Shown here piece by piece: positions 34,328 to 46,265 of a stretch of DNA of 64,000 nucleotides. Positions within the stretch are counted from its first letter, which is position 1; each line of letters begins with the position of its first letter. The stretch comes from Brachypterus glaber (taxonomy: Eukaryota; Arthropoda; Insecta; Coleoptera; Kateretidae): the NCBI GenBank assembly GCA_958510825.1, contig OY294044.1:73544095-73608094 (forward strand), in the 5' to 3' direction. The notes below the pieces were generated by a model, which saw only the letters and a program-made list of their open reading frames with translations, searched no databases and had not been told where the DNA came from. A program made the position numbers and the translations under genes.

Positions 34328-35304
34328 TACAGGGTCTCCCATAACTTATCTGCCAATCTTTACATACGGGATGTGTAAAACAAAACTTTAAAAAAAGTTC
34401 CTATAAACATATCGTCGCCTTCTTTACAACGGGACATCTCAAAAAAATTGCTAAATTGAGTTAGGCCCTTGGGTGGCATCAAAACAGTAACCTGCAGCTA
34501 CCCCGATTATTAAAAATCACAAAAAATGAGTAAGCCCCTTTGCAAGGGAAGCGACGATATGTTCTAAAAAGACTCGTAAGGGAACCATTTTTATTTATTA
34601 ACTCAGGAACCCTTTGCGTTATATCAACGAGGTATTGCACATGATATATCTTTAAAAAGGCTCATTAGCCGATAGTATTTGCAAGTAGTTACTTTAACCA
34701 GGGGCATCCGAAATGGGGAGGCCTTATCATTTTTTGCCCCAAACTTTTTTCTCTGTAACTTTTTTGTGGATTTATTCCTCAGTATAGTTTTCATCAGGTA
34801 AAGATACATAAAAAAGAGGTATTCTTGTTGTAATACCGTAGGGTTAAACGTTTTCCACAAAAAAAAAACATTGAACGTGAAATTTTACGTAGGTATCGAA
34901 TACGAATAATTACTAAAATGTTGAAAACCAAAAATTCAATAAAGCAGGGTAAATTTACATCCAAAACTAAGAAAAAACCATATACAGTTAATTCCGTAAA
35001 TCTGTCCTAAGGGTGCTACGGCCTCCTAAAAAGGCACAATTTTAAAAGTGCCATGGTTTTTGGGACTACATGTATTTTTTTCAAAGCTTTTGATGTAGAA
35101 TGACCCCGCATTATTAAAATTTTGGTATTCAACATTTTAGTATTTAATTTTTCGTTTTCAAACCGTGAAATTTTACCTTCAAATAATTTTTTTTCGAAAA
35201 TAGTTAATCCTACTGTTTTACAACAAGAGTACCTTTTTAATGTATCTTTACCTGAGAAATACCATTCTGATAAGTTTGACGGATTAATTACGGGACTCCC
35301 TGTA
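34328..35304. mobile_element. TACAGGG long-TIR foldback, diverged copy
   Basis: TACAGGGTCTCCCATAACTT at the left and the complement of TACAGGGAGTCCCGTAAT at the right, TA on each side. Internal arms include AAAGTTTGGGGCAAAAAATG and TACAACAAGAGTACCTTTTT, shared with the members at 31862 and 41716. Confidence 0.65.
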
Positions 35305-36499
35305 TAATTTTGGTTGTTGCAACTTTTATCCCCTAACCCCCAGCTACCCCAACATTAGAATTTTATATTTATAGTCATTTGAAAAAGCTTCAAAAATGCT
35401 ATGTTTTGGTTAAAACCAAAATTAAATATACCAACCCTTAACTTAAGGATGGGTGATTTTTTTCTAAAATAATTGGTAAAAAAAATTTACAAAAATAGCT
35501 TATTATTTAAAAATAAATAATTTCAGTTTAATTTATGGGGGTCGGAACTTCTACCCTTTAGATACCAGCCACACCAAATGTTTTATTTTTAATTAAATCC
35601 CAATTCCTGCTATAGTTTATTTAAAATAGCTTTAAAACTGCTATTTTTAATATACAAAGAAAAAATTAAAATACCAACTCTAAACTTGAGGGTGGATGCT
35701 TTTATTTAATTTTTTATTTTATTTTTTTTTATTACTTATATCTTGCAGAGTCATGGAGAGCCTCAAATAAGCTTTTGGCTTGTGCTAGGGGCTCTCCATT
35801 AATTTTGATAAATCGTCCAAATATGTGTTTAGAAAAAAAAATCAGTCCTTTCGTTCCGCCTTCTCTTTATTTTCAGGGCATGTGCCGTCGTGTATCTTGT
35901 AAGCTAATCATGGTATTGCATTCTTATATACTATGCTTGTTATGCGAGGCTGTGAATAGGCACTCAGGTATGCCAATTTTCTTTTGTTTTACGCTGACCA
36001 GCCATTTCCAAATTTTTCCAGATAATTTACAGCAAATTTTGCATTTAAAAAATATTAAAAAAAATATGTACTCAGACATTGACATTGACAATATTAAAGT
36101 AATTAATGATAAAAAATGTAAATAATTATATTTGAGGGTTGCAACAACTACCTCCAACTTGCAACGCTTAACTTTTTGTGTACAAAAATATATTATTTTT
36201 AGACTTAACACTGTAAAAATTAATTGGAAAAATACCATACATATATTTTGATAATTTTCCATACGTATGTACAAATGTCGTCAGTATAGTAAAATTTCCA
36301 TACCCTTATCAAAAACTGGACTACACATACTATAAAAGTAATTAATTTTCCCCCCATAAAATTAAATTAACTTTTTTAGAATTTTTATATTTTGCTTAGC
36401 TTGCGAGGTGGATCCTTTTTAAATCATTAATGATCATTGATCATCCTGTATAAGTACACAGAGTTCTGAATAAACATAAAAACTACTAATTAATACACA
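35305..36499. other. Non-coding sequence, no gene supported
   Basis: Open frames of about 116 codons exist on both strands at 35775-36274 but overlap each other, have no family resemblance and no splice context. A short inverted pair GAGAGCC...GGCTCTCC lies at 35757-35798. Nothing else is seen. Confidence 0.4.
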
Positions 36500-36970
36500 T
36501 ACTAAAGCTGAAGCTTTGCTTTCATCCTAAAGTCGCAGTCGCTGTAGACTGCGACCGGGTAGCTTCGGTCTCTCCAGTCGCCATCCTGGCCATTTTATAC
36601 AGCTTGTTTTGTTTGCGAGTTTATGCTTTTCAATGAGTATGAATATCTCTAAAAAGTCGGTTCTTTTAATGGCTGAATTAAAAAGAGGAGGAGGTTCTCC
36701 TCTTCCGCTTGATATTTCATCATGAAGAAAAAAGGGTAAAAGTTGATGAGATGTTTCGGCTGAGAGAGGTGGAGGGATTTTAAGCAATTCTAATTGAGTG
36801 AAACAGTGAAAGACACTTGTCACAGCGCAAAACCACCTGTTTGACCGTCAAATTGGTGACGAAGTAGTCGTGTGCCTGCTCCCGGAGCGGTCAAGCGACC
36901 GGCAACCAAACGAACGGCGACCGGTAGTTAGTAGTAACGACTCGGCGGTTGCTAGGAAAACAGGAACATT
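36500..36970. other. Unusually GC-rich unique block
   Basis: This is the most GC- and CpG-rich non-repeat stretch between the transporter exons. It includes CGACCGGCAACC-type words at 36890-36925 and GTTGCTAGGAAAAC at 36948-36961, whose reverse GTTTTCCTAGCAAC resembles an RFX X-box. A minus-strand frame of 98 codons (36527-36823) has no recognisable domain. It could be a promoter, 5' untranslated sequence or an unrecognised exon. Confidence 0.3.
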
Positions 36971-37839
36971 TAAAGTGCATCCCAAAGCTTAAACATTTTT
37001 TTAACCTCTTTAGACCTTAAGTTTTTCCTGCAGATTTTTTTTTTCGACTAAATGAACATGTCATTTGGTTATTACTACTTACTGGTCACGATATAAATAT
37101 TTTGTTTTGCTTTTTAAATTTTTATTAAATAAAAATAAATGCATAAATGTTTAAGAATAGGGTAGTTTTTTATTTAAATATAAATAATAAATTAAAAAAA
37201 AACTGTATTTTAGATAAGCATTACTAAAAGTTTAAATACTTTAATTCCTAAACTATATTTTAAATTCAAAGGTATATTTTTATATAATTTAGTTTAATTT
37301 AAAAGTTTAGTTAATTTAGTATCTACGTTAGAAACAGTTGTAAAATTTTCATTATTTGATTTGGGTTAATAAGTATTAACCCAAATTATAACAAAAAATT
37401 TACAAAACAATAAAATTACTTCTCGTGTTTTAAGCTATTTTTAAATTTTTAGGTTCCAGATCTGGTTCTTTTGGGCACTAGATGGTCCAAAACTTGACGA
37501 ACCACATATGGTATATATGTATACCGGGTGTTTTTTTTCAACCTAAAACTTTCAAATACCTGGAATGCCTACTATGCATTTTAGAAAAAAAAGTAAGATA
37601 AAAGTTGTTTATTTTAATGGGGGAAACAACATGGCGTATTTATTTTTTACGTTTTCAAGGTCATTTCAAGGTCAACTTTGTTTTTTTTTTAATAGAAATA
37701 AATATTTTTTTTCCTGCCATTTAATTCATCTCAATATATAAATATTGTAAATATTGAAGTTGATTTTACAATTGTAATTTTGTGTTTGTGATTTATTTTA
37801 GTGGATGAATCCAGATTAACCGGCTAACCATATGTTTTG
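36971..37839. other. AT-rich spacer
   Basis: Nothing recognised, except a possible element end TATACCGGGTGTTTTTTTT near 37519. Confidence 0.4.
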
Positions 37840-38135
37840 AGGTTATGTTATGGAAGAAATTTTTATTTATATAAAATGATTATTATACTTGTATCTGGTA
37901 AAAAATAACATATAGTTCAAGACCAAAAGTGACCAAAAGGTCATATTTCTTTATAAATATTACAGTAAAGGTAAACTATCCCTTAAAAAAAAAGCTTAAA
38001 AATAATAAAAGGTTTTAGTTTTAGGGCCAAAAAAAATGTTGGCCGTAGGGCCACAAAGTCCAACTTTTTGTGCGCAACACATGAACAAAAAGTGAAGCTT
38101 TTAGAATCAATTGAATAAAAAAATATAAATTTTTT
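37840..38135. repeat. Repeat next to transporter exon 1, with copies at 46.4 and 46.8 kb
   Basis: AGTTCAAGACCAAAAGTGACC, AAAGGTCATATTTCTTTATA and AAAGTCCAACTTTTTGTG are shared in order with 46365-46620 and 46790-46990. The homology stops just before the donor of the transporter start exon. Confidence 0.7.
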
Positions 38136-38144
38136 CATACTCAC

Positions 38145-38211
38145 ATGAAATCACAGTGATGATCTGGGGCAACGTCCCCGCAAACATTTCCTTCAGCGAA
38201 TGTTCCTTCAT
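38145..38211 (-). CDS. Tret1-like: Tret1-like sugar transporter, exon 1 with start codon
   Basis: On the minus strand an ATG at 38211 opens 22 codons (MKEHSLKEMFAGTLPQ, then IITVIS) and one extra base, followed by a textbook donor GTGAGT. Exon 2 at 17189 needs exactly one base to complete its first codon, so the junction reads ...VIS-C-TFSAVSDGMQYGW. This is a normal N-terminus for this transporter family, with a short cytoplasmic start leading into TM1. The three exons total 1485 nt, 494 residues, the usual length. The link across about 21 kb is inferred from phase, splice signal and sequence type, not from a transcript. Confidence 0.75.
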
Positions 38212-38594
38212 TTTTCTTGTTTTTCCTTTGTTTTTCTTTTATTTTTAATTTTGATTTCTTTTATTTTAAATTTGGTTTTTCTTTTTTCTTGTGTTTTGTT
38301 GCTTAGACGTCACATTAAATCACGCACAATCTAATTAGATCCAAGTGAATCGACACTTGACAAAACAATAAAAAATTCCTCACAAATAACTCTTAATGTT
38401 TCTTAATTGAAAGCGATATTGATTTGTTTCTTGAACAGCTGGCTAGATTGTTTGTTGACGCTTTTCTTACACTTGTTAGGAACAGACTAGTGGGGTCGAG
38501 GGTTACCTGAAACTTAAATGGAATCTATCTGTAGAACAAATAAAGGGCTACGCGAGGAAAGTCTAGCACAAGAATTAGGAAAAAAAATAATAAT
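38212..38594 (-). promoter_or_regulatory. 5' flank of the minus-strand transporter
   Basis: T- and A-rich leader immediately upstream of the start exon. A CRE-like GACGTCAC lies near 38307-38314. No TATA box can be fixed with confidence. Presumed promoter or 5' untranslated region by position only. Confidence 0.35.
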
Positions 38595-38820
38595 AAAATA
38601 TCTTTAATCGTTTTTATAGGCTTCTAAGTTCAAAAAATGAGAATTTTTCGCATTTTTTCATTATACTTTGATAAAAATTTTATATAAATACTAAATATAC
38701 GACTCTAATTTTTATAAGCAATACTAACATATGTACGGTTTATGAAAATAAAAAAAGTTTTAGATTTAATCCAGTGACGGAGATATTACCGGGGATTATC
38801 GAAAAAAAAAAAATAAATAA

Positions 38821-38892
<72 letters not shown>

Positions 38893-39440
38893 AAGTATTT
38901 TATTTTATTTATAAATAATCCAATAAATTAAATTTATCATTAAAAAAAAACAAAACGAAAATTTGAAAAAAAAACTTCTTCTTGCTTTAAAAGTTTAAAA
39001 TAACAATAAATAAACATTAAATAATTTAAAATATTGTTGTTCTACTTTCAATAACTCCCCGTAAAATCTCCGTTACTGGATTGAATCTAAAACTTTTTTT
39101 TTTATTATTACAAACCTCACATATATGTGTTAGTGTTGCTTCAGAGCCACATCTTTATTATTTATATAAAGTGTTCATAAAAATATAGCATAACAAAAAA
39201 ACTACTGTGCCCTTTATCTCAAAAAAAAAAAAAAAAAAAACGAGCATAGAGAGAAAAACGGAACAAGGTTCCGAAAACAGCTCATCAAATAGGTCTAGAG
39301 TCAACTAAAATGGTGTCAGCAAAATTTTGATTGTAGAGCAGTGTTATGATTAATTGTGAGAGGGACATATTTTTAAAAATAAATCTCTAAATAATTTAGA
39401 AGCCTATAAAAAAACAAACGAATAAAGATATTTTAAATCG
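38595..39440. repeat. Inverted-repeat element around an (AT)n tract
   Basis: Paired arms: AAATATCTTTAATCGTTTTT / its complement near 39410-39435; TTAGATTTAATCCAGTGACG (38759) / complement at 39070-39092. It contains an (AT)n microsatellite at 38824-38890 and an A20 run at 39221-39240. Confidence 0.65.
38824..38890. repeat. (AT)n microsatellite
   Basis: About 65 bases of alternating AT, within the loop of the surrounding inverted repeat. Confidence 0.95.
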
Positions 39441-39604
39441 GCTTTTTTTTTGTTAGAGCACTATTATTAGAAAACCAATCCACGGCAAAAAAATATTAGA
39501 CCTCTTTTTTTACTAGAACTATAGGCAAAAAAACACTGTGCGCTTTATCTCAAAAAGCGAGCTGAGCTAGAAAAACGAAACAAGGTACTAACCTAAAATG
39601 GTAT

Positions 39605-40837
39605 CGGCAAAGGACATGGCACATGCCTTATGGGAAATGGCCCTCGGTTAAATTGCTTCAAATTTTAGTATGTTATAGAGAATGACCTCCTGAAAAAAAA
39701 TCTCCATGGGTACAAAAAAATTTATGGTGCCGTTTGGCCGCTATGGTTATTTAAAGACCATACAATCTAGATGATTATATAGGTACTTAAATCGTTGTTT
39801 ATCAGTGTGTATGTGTGTTTTTATAATTTTAAATGAGTTTATATAATATTTGAAGGCAAGTTAGTGTATGTGGGTATCTTTTATTTACTATTTTTGGGTG
39901 TATATGGGTAGTGTCGGTGCAACCAGGTTTAGGTAGGTGGATTTGTGAGGGTTTTTTTTAATGGATTTGGGTAGTATTTATTTTGTATGTCTTAATAGTT
40001 ATGTGCATTTCAATTAATTTTATGTGGGTTTGTATGGGTGGTTTTCGGTTTTGACCAAACTAAAAAGTCCAATCAATTTCATAAATACCCATACACACCC
40101 GTAACTAAAGTTTAGGTAAACCTATGCACATCCATAAATACTAAAAAAAATCCATTAAAACTTATAAAACCCCATAAATAACCATACACACTCACACTAC
40201 CTTTGCACATCCTATATAAATACTATAAAAACCTATAAAACCCCGTAAAAAAAATCCATAAATAATACATATATACCCATACAGACCCACCTATAACCAT
40301 AGCTACCCATTTGCATCCATAAATACTAAATAAATCCATTAAAACTAATAAAAACTCATAATTACCCATAAATACGCAAAACAACCTATACAAACCCACA
40401 AAAATTAATAAAATTGCACATAACTATTAACACATATAAAATAAATACTACACATCCATTAAAACCCTCACAAATCCACATACATACACCTGGGTGCACC
40501 AACACTGCCCATATACACCCAAAAATAGTAAATAAAAGATACCCACATACACTAACTTGCCTTTAAATATTATATAAACTATTAATCACTCATTTAAAAT
40601 TATAAAAATACAAATACACACCGATAAACAACGATTTAAGTACCTATATAATCATCTAGATTTTATGGTCTTTAAATGACCATAGCGGCCAAACGGCACC
40701 ATAAATTTTTTTGTGCCCATGGAGACTTTTTTTCAGGAGATCATGCTCTATAACATACTAAAATTTGAAGCAATTTAACCGAGGGCGATATTTAATTTAA
40801 TCCCATAAGGTATGTGCCATGTCCTTTTTGATTGCAG
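39605..40837. repeat. Large near-perfect palindrome, about 450-bp arms
   Basis: GACATGGCACATGCCTTATG at the left and its complement at 40810-40830 start arms that run inward for about 450 bases, including GGTGCCGTTTGGCCGCTATG and GGCAAGTTAGTGTATGTGGG. The centre (40080-40375) is a degenerate tandem array of CCATAAATA/ACCCATACACA words. A direct copy of the flank GCAGAGCAGTGT...GGGACATATTTTTAAAAA lies on each side (39334 and 40835). Confidence 0.85.
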
Positions 40838-40892
40838 AGCAGTGTCAATATTAATTGTGAGCGGGACATATTTTTAAAAATCGACCTCTCTA

Positions 40893-41715
40893 AGGATTTT
40901 TTTTTATTATTTTCAGAGTTATTATTTATTAATTTTAAAAATTCCACACTGTATATAGTAAGTTATTGTATACAAGCGAGAGATAATTTAATTTTTACAT
41001 AGTTTAGCTGACCTAAATTTTGCCACTAAATTTATTTTAACATCGTTAAAAATTCTCAGTAAGAATGTTTAACATTTACTTAAAAAAATTTAAAACCCAT
41101 TTTTAAAGAATGACCGCAAAATTAGCCTCTTTTTCAAACATCTGTAACTTCGATTGGAATTGACAAAATGCAAAGTATAAGTTCCCAAAATTTTTGTCTG
41201 CTCATGAACTTGTGAAAAAAGCAAGATTTATTCTTCTAGAAGCTAACATCCCCTTAAACAAAGGGTTAACTAAGGGTACTTGAATTGAATTTTATACCAA
41301 ACTTTCTCACATTTTATTAAACATAACTTACTGGATCCCTATAACTTGATTTTTTTGAGATACTTTATGATTTACTCCTTTTTTTGGTGCTTGGGGGGTA
41401 ACCCCTTTACGTGTTTTTTATATTACAGAAAAATGTGTTTTTTTAAATATTTTGAAGTTTTTATTTTTTTAAACCTCTTAAAGAGTGTTTTAAATTCATT
41501 GTCAATCAAAACATATTTTTGACATTAAAAGAAAATCAAATAACTTTTGAAAATCAAGAAGAAATATCAAGAAAAGTCTTTAAAATGAAACTAAAGTATC
41601 AGTTTTTGAAAATATAACTCGGTGTTTAATAAAAGTAAACTATAAGAAAGACACTTTAAAATAATACTGTTCAATATTATACTTTTCACAGCGGGTAGCT
41701 CTAGAATAGTATTAT
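40893..41715. other. AT-rich spacer, nothing recognised
   Basis: No gene. The last 30 bases (CACAGCGGGTAGCTCTAGAATAG) are a fragment of the CACAGCGC-type dispersed family. Confidence 0.4.
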
Positions 41716-42866
41716 ACACGGTGTATTTGAAATAGCGTCGGAAATTTTAACAAATGATTCTACATCATAAAATATGACAAAAAGTTCCTATAAACATATG
41801 TCTAAAAATGCGTCATAAGGGAGCTACGCCCCTTTGAAAGTGGCTAAAAAATCGTTTTTTAATTAATAATTGGAATCCTTTGAGATATACCAACGAGGTT
41901 TTGCACGTCAACTAATCCTACCAAGGCCCGTTTTTATGTGTTATTTTCATGTACTTATTTCAACCAGGGGCATGCGAAACGGGGAGGGGCTTATCAGTTT
42001 TTTGTCCCAAACATTTTTCTGTGTAACTTTTTTGCAATTTTATTTTTGAAATATGATTTCTCAAGTCAAAATACATAAAAAAGGTACTCTTGTTGTAATA
42101 CTGTAGGATTAACCGTTTTCGAGAAAAATTCATTTGAAGGTGAAATTCCACGGTTCGAGGACGAAAAATTAAAAACTAAAATGTTGAAAACCAAAATTTT
42201 AATGATGCAGGGTGAATGTACATTAAAAACTAAGAAAAAAACCTCATATACAGGTACTTCCAAAAATCAATCCTAATGGTCTCCTAAATATGCACCATTT
42301 TTAAAGGGCTATGGTAGCTTTAAAAGAGTTTTTTTGGACCTACATATAGAAACTTTTTGATGTAGAATAACATTGCATCATTAAAATTTTGGTTTTCGAC
42401 ATTTTAGTATTTAATTTTTCGTCCTCGAACCGTGAAATTTCACCTTCAAATGAACTTTTCTCGAAAACGGTTACAGTATTACAACAAGAGTACCTTTTTT
42501 ATGTATTTTGACCTGAGGAATCATATTTCAAAAATAAAATTGCAAAAAAGTTACACAGAAAAAAGTTTGGGACAAAAAACTGATAAGGCACCCCCGTTTC
42601 GCACACCCCTGGTTTAAATAAGTACGTGAAAATGACATACAAAGATGGGCCTTATTAGGATTAATTCACGTGCAAAACCTCGTTAACATATCTCAAAGGG
42701 TTCCTGAGTTATTAAATAAAAAGCGATTTTTTTAGCCAATTTCAAAGGGGCGTAGCTCCCTTATGACGCATTTTTAGACATATGTTTATAGGAACTTTTT
42801 GTCATATTTTATCATGTATAATCACCTGTTAAAATTTCCTACGCTATTTCAAATACCCTGTACGGT
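41716..42866. mobile_element. Long-TIR foldback, 1.15 kb
   Basis: Left GGTGTATTTGAAATAGCGTC and right arm complement ending ACCCTGTACGG. Inverted homology runs through CATAAGGGAGCTACGCCCCT and most of the element. A close relative of 31862-32842. Frames inside mirror each other and are not genes. Confidence 0.8.
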
Positions 42867-43245
42867 AGTTTTTACTTTCCCAAGATCGCCCAAAAACGTC
42901 CCAGACAAAAAAATTCTGGGATACAAATGTGTTTCATGAAAAAAATAAGTAACTTTGAAAATGTCCGTCTGTTCGTCAGATGTCAAGTTTTTTGTGTACA
43001 CGATAACGAAAAAACCGATCGACCCAAATCAAATTCTATGAGAGAAAGATTCTTATTGTTTTTAAAAGTTATTCCCCTAAAAACAAAAAAGTTATAGGTG
43101 GTTAAATGATTTAAAAAATATATAAGCATATTTCTTTTTTCATTTTCGAAAAAGAGAAAATTTGATTTTTTTCTATTTTTTTTTTTATTTTTTCGTTTTT
43201 CAAAAAAGATTTTGTTTTTGAAAAAAAAAAAAATAAAAAAGTATA
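42867..43245. repeat. Fragment of the GTCCGTCTGTTCGTC-type dispersed repeat
   Basis: Contains AAAATGTCCGTCTGTTCGTC and a GTACACGATAAC phrase. Matching inverted phrases occur at 10745, 25640 and 26850. Non-coding. Confidence 0.6.
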
Positions 43246-44413
43246 TACAGGGTTATTCAGAAATAAGTTAGAAAAATTTAAGAGGTGAATCTACGTTAAG
43301 AAATATGAAAAAAAGTTCCCATAAAAGTTGGTCCTGAAATGAGTCCTAAGGGAGCTACGCCCCTCCTAAGGGTACATCTAAAAAGTAGTTTTTAATTAAT
43401 ATTTCTGGAACCCTATAAACCACAGTAACGAAGTTTTGCACATGCCTTAACATTATAAAGGCATCTAATTTTTATCTGGTAATTTTTACCAGGGACGTGC
43501 GAAATGAGGGGGCGATGTCACTTTTTTGCCCCAAACTTTTTAATCCGTAGATTTTTTGAAATTTTCTCAATAAAATATTAATCTTTAATCAAAAATACAT
43601 AGAAAGGTACTCTTTATGTAACGCTGTAGACCCAACCGTTTTTGAGACAATTGCAATTAAAGAGGCAAATTCACGTTCTGAGCATCAAAATTAGGAACTA
43701 AAAAACACACAAATAAAAATTTCAATACTGCAGGGTGATTCTACATTAAAAACTGTGAAAAAAAGCCTGTATACATGTAGGTTCGAAAATCAGTTTTAAC
43801 AGTACTACAGCCTTTTAAAGTGTAACACTTTTTAAGGGACCGTAGCTCCCTTAAAAGCGATTTGTGGATATTTGTGTATGAGAAGTTTTTCTCTTAGTTT
43901 TTAATGTAGAATCTCTCTGCAGTATTTAAAATTTTATTGGTGCATTTTTTAGTACCTATTTTTGATGACTCAGACAGTGAATTTGCCTCTTTAATTGCAA
44001 TTTTCTCGAACACGGTTGGGTCTATAGTGTTACATAAAGTACATTTTTTATGTATTTTTGATTAAAGATTAATATTTTATTGAGAAATTTTCAAAAAATC
44101 TACGGATAAAAAGTTTGGGCAAAAAAGTGACATCGCTCTCCCATTTCGCACGTCCCTGGTAAAAATTACCAAATAAAAATTACATGAAATGATAGCCTTC
44201 ATCAATGTTAAGGCATATGCAAAAATTCGTTACTGTGGTTTATAGGGTTCCAGAAATATTAATTAAAAACTACTTTTTGGATGTACCCTTAGGATGGGCG
44301 TAGCTCTCTTAGGGCTGATTTCCGGCCCGACCTTTATAGTAACTTTTTTTCGTATTTTTTTAAAGTAAAATCACCTCTTAAATTTCTCGAACTTATTTCC
44401 GAATAACCCTGTA
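43246..44413. mobile_element. Long-TIR foldback, TACAGGGTTATTCAG family, 1.17 kb
   Basis: TACAGGGTTATTCAGAAATA and its complement at 44396-44413, TA on both sides. Arms include AAGAGGTGAATCTACGTTAA and TAAGGGAGCTACGCCCCTCC. It is a longer relative of 6753-7457 and has no transposase. Confidence 0.8.
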
Positions 44414-44780
44414 TATACCTGGTGCCACAAAATAGTGGTACACCTCTATAACTTTTTTGTTTATTAACTTATCAGAATGAAATTTGGAGGATGTAAATAA
44501 TTGAATAAACTGGATTTTTTGACATTGTAAAAAATATTTTGTCGCTTCCGGTTTCGCCGGAAATGACCTCAACTTTTGATTTTTAAATGGAACACACTGT
44601 GTATTACATATTTTGATTCATAATTGAATTCTGAGTACAACCATGAATAACTTTTTCAATATTTGACAGAACATGTAATTTTTTAATTAAGTTTTAATTT
44701 TAAATCTAGGTCAAAATAAGAAAACACCTTTGAATGGACAAAAAAAAATATTCTGCAAACCCAGCTAAACCACCATACCT
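44414..44780. repeat. Dispersed repeat fragment (TTCCGGTTTCGCCGGAA)
   Basis: TTCCGGTTTCGCCGGAAATG, with TTTTTAAATGGAACAC following, matches the end of the foldback at 29872-31041 (there in reverse at 31044-31062). Confidence 0.6.
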
Positions 44781-46265
44781 CAACGTTTCTGAGGTCGCTG
44801 ACTACGAATCCGAGGTGAGTTTGGCCCCATCAGGTCAGGATCATGGTCAAGTCAAGGTCAAAATAAGAAAAAACCATTGAATCGGAGAAAACCTTTACTC
44901 TCAGACTTTTTTGGGGTCGCTGAATCCGAATCCCCATTAGGTATATATGTATATATGCAATGTAATGATTGAAAACTCTAACAAAACTCAGTTTGGACAA
45001 ATTCGTTTAACCCTGATGCTCAACTGATGAGATGAAAATGACCCCAGATTCTGATTTAGCCCCAGAAATATCTTAGAGTAATGGTTCAAGCCGATTCAAT
45101 GATTTATTCTCATTTTGACCTTGACTTGACCTTGATTCGGACGTAATGGGTTAAAACTTACCCCGGATTCGGATTCAGCGACCTCAAAAACCTAAAGGTA
45201 TGGTGGTTTAGCTCGGGTTGCAGAATTTTTTTTTTGCCTATTCAATGGTTTTTTTCTCATTTTGACCTTGACTTGACCTTGATCCTGACCTGATGTGGTC
45301 AAACTGACCTCGGATTCGGATTCAGCGACCCCAGAAACGTCTGAGAGTAGAGGTTTTCCTCAATACAGTGTTTTTTCTCATTTTGACCTTGACTTGACCT
45401 TGATCCTGACCTAATGGGGTCAAACTGACCCCGGATTCAAATTTAGCGACCTCAAAAAGTATTGGTATGGTGGTTTAGCTAGGGTAGCAATTTTTTTTGT
45501 GGGGCTGTGTTATTAACCAATTTGGAGCTCTTTAAAACTAGGAAAATAATTTTTTTCAATAAAACTCAATTTTTTAAATGGGAAGGTGCTGGTACCGTAG
45601 TACCTTTAAATCACTTTTTTTTTCTTAAAAGATTGATCCATATTATTGTATTTCAACCAAAATTTATCCTCAAAAACATACTATTAAAAATAAATAAAAA
45701 AGAAAAATTAACAATAAAACAATCAAAAACCTAAAGGTATGGTGATTTAGCTCGGGTTGCAGAATTTTTTTTTTGCCTATTCAATGGTTTTTTTCTCATT
45801 TTGACCTTGACTTGACCTTGATCCTGACCTGATGTGGTCAAACTGACCTCGGATTCGGATTCAGCGACCCCAGAAACGTCTGAGAGTAGAGGTTTTCCCC
45901 AATACAGTGTTTTTTCTCATTTTGACCTTGACTTGACCTTGATCCTGACCTAATGGGGTCAAACTGACCCCGGATTCAAATTTAGCGACCTCAAAAAGTA
46001 TTGGTATGGAGGTTTAGCTAGGGTAGCAATTTTTTTGTGGGGCTGTGTTATTAACCAATTTGGAGCTCTTTAAAACAAGGAAAATCATTTTTTTCAATAA
46101 AACTCAATTTTTTAAATGGGAAGGTACTGGTACCGTAGTACCTTTAAATCACTTTTTTTTTTCTTAAAAGATTGATCCATATCATTGTATTTCAACCAAA
46201 ATTTATCCTCAAAAACATACTATTAAAAATAAATAAAAAAGAAAAATTAACAATAAAACAATTTT
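44781..46265. repeat. Tandem array with TGACCTTGACTTGACCTTGA units, duplicated (539-bp period)
   Basis: Units of about 120-130 bp contain TTTTGACCTTGACTTGACCT, then GATCCTGACC, then GGATTCGGATTCAGCGACC. A higher-order block beginning CCTAAAGGTATGGTG at 45191 is repeated at 45730 almost without change. The frames inside follow the repeats and are not genes. Confidence 0.85.

Larger units (their letters stand above)
17190..38144 (-). other. Intron 1 of the minus-strand transporter, about 21 kb
   Basis: It is inferred from the start-codon exon at 38145-38211, whose phase and donor fit exon 2. The intron is loaded with transposable elements: copy 1 of an 850-bp TIR element, a MULE remnant, GC-headed hairpins, a tRNA-like MITE, a piggyBac MITE and foldbacks. 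No competing host gene was recognised inside it. Confidence 0.7.

Noticed and set aside
35775..36274. Overlapping 116-codon frames on both strands
   Set aside because: Each is the shadow of the other in AT-rich sequence. No family resemblance or gene context.
36527..36823. 98-codon minus-strand frame in the GC-rich block
   Set aside because: No domain recognised. The open frame can be explained by lower AT content. Kept only as part of the unusual block.
44781..46265. Centromeric or other long satellite
   Set aside because: Only a few units are present with a two-fold higher-order duplication. It is too short and too mixed with transposon motifs.
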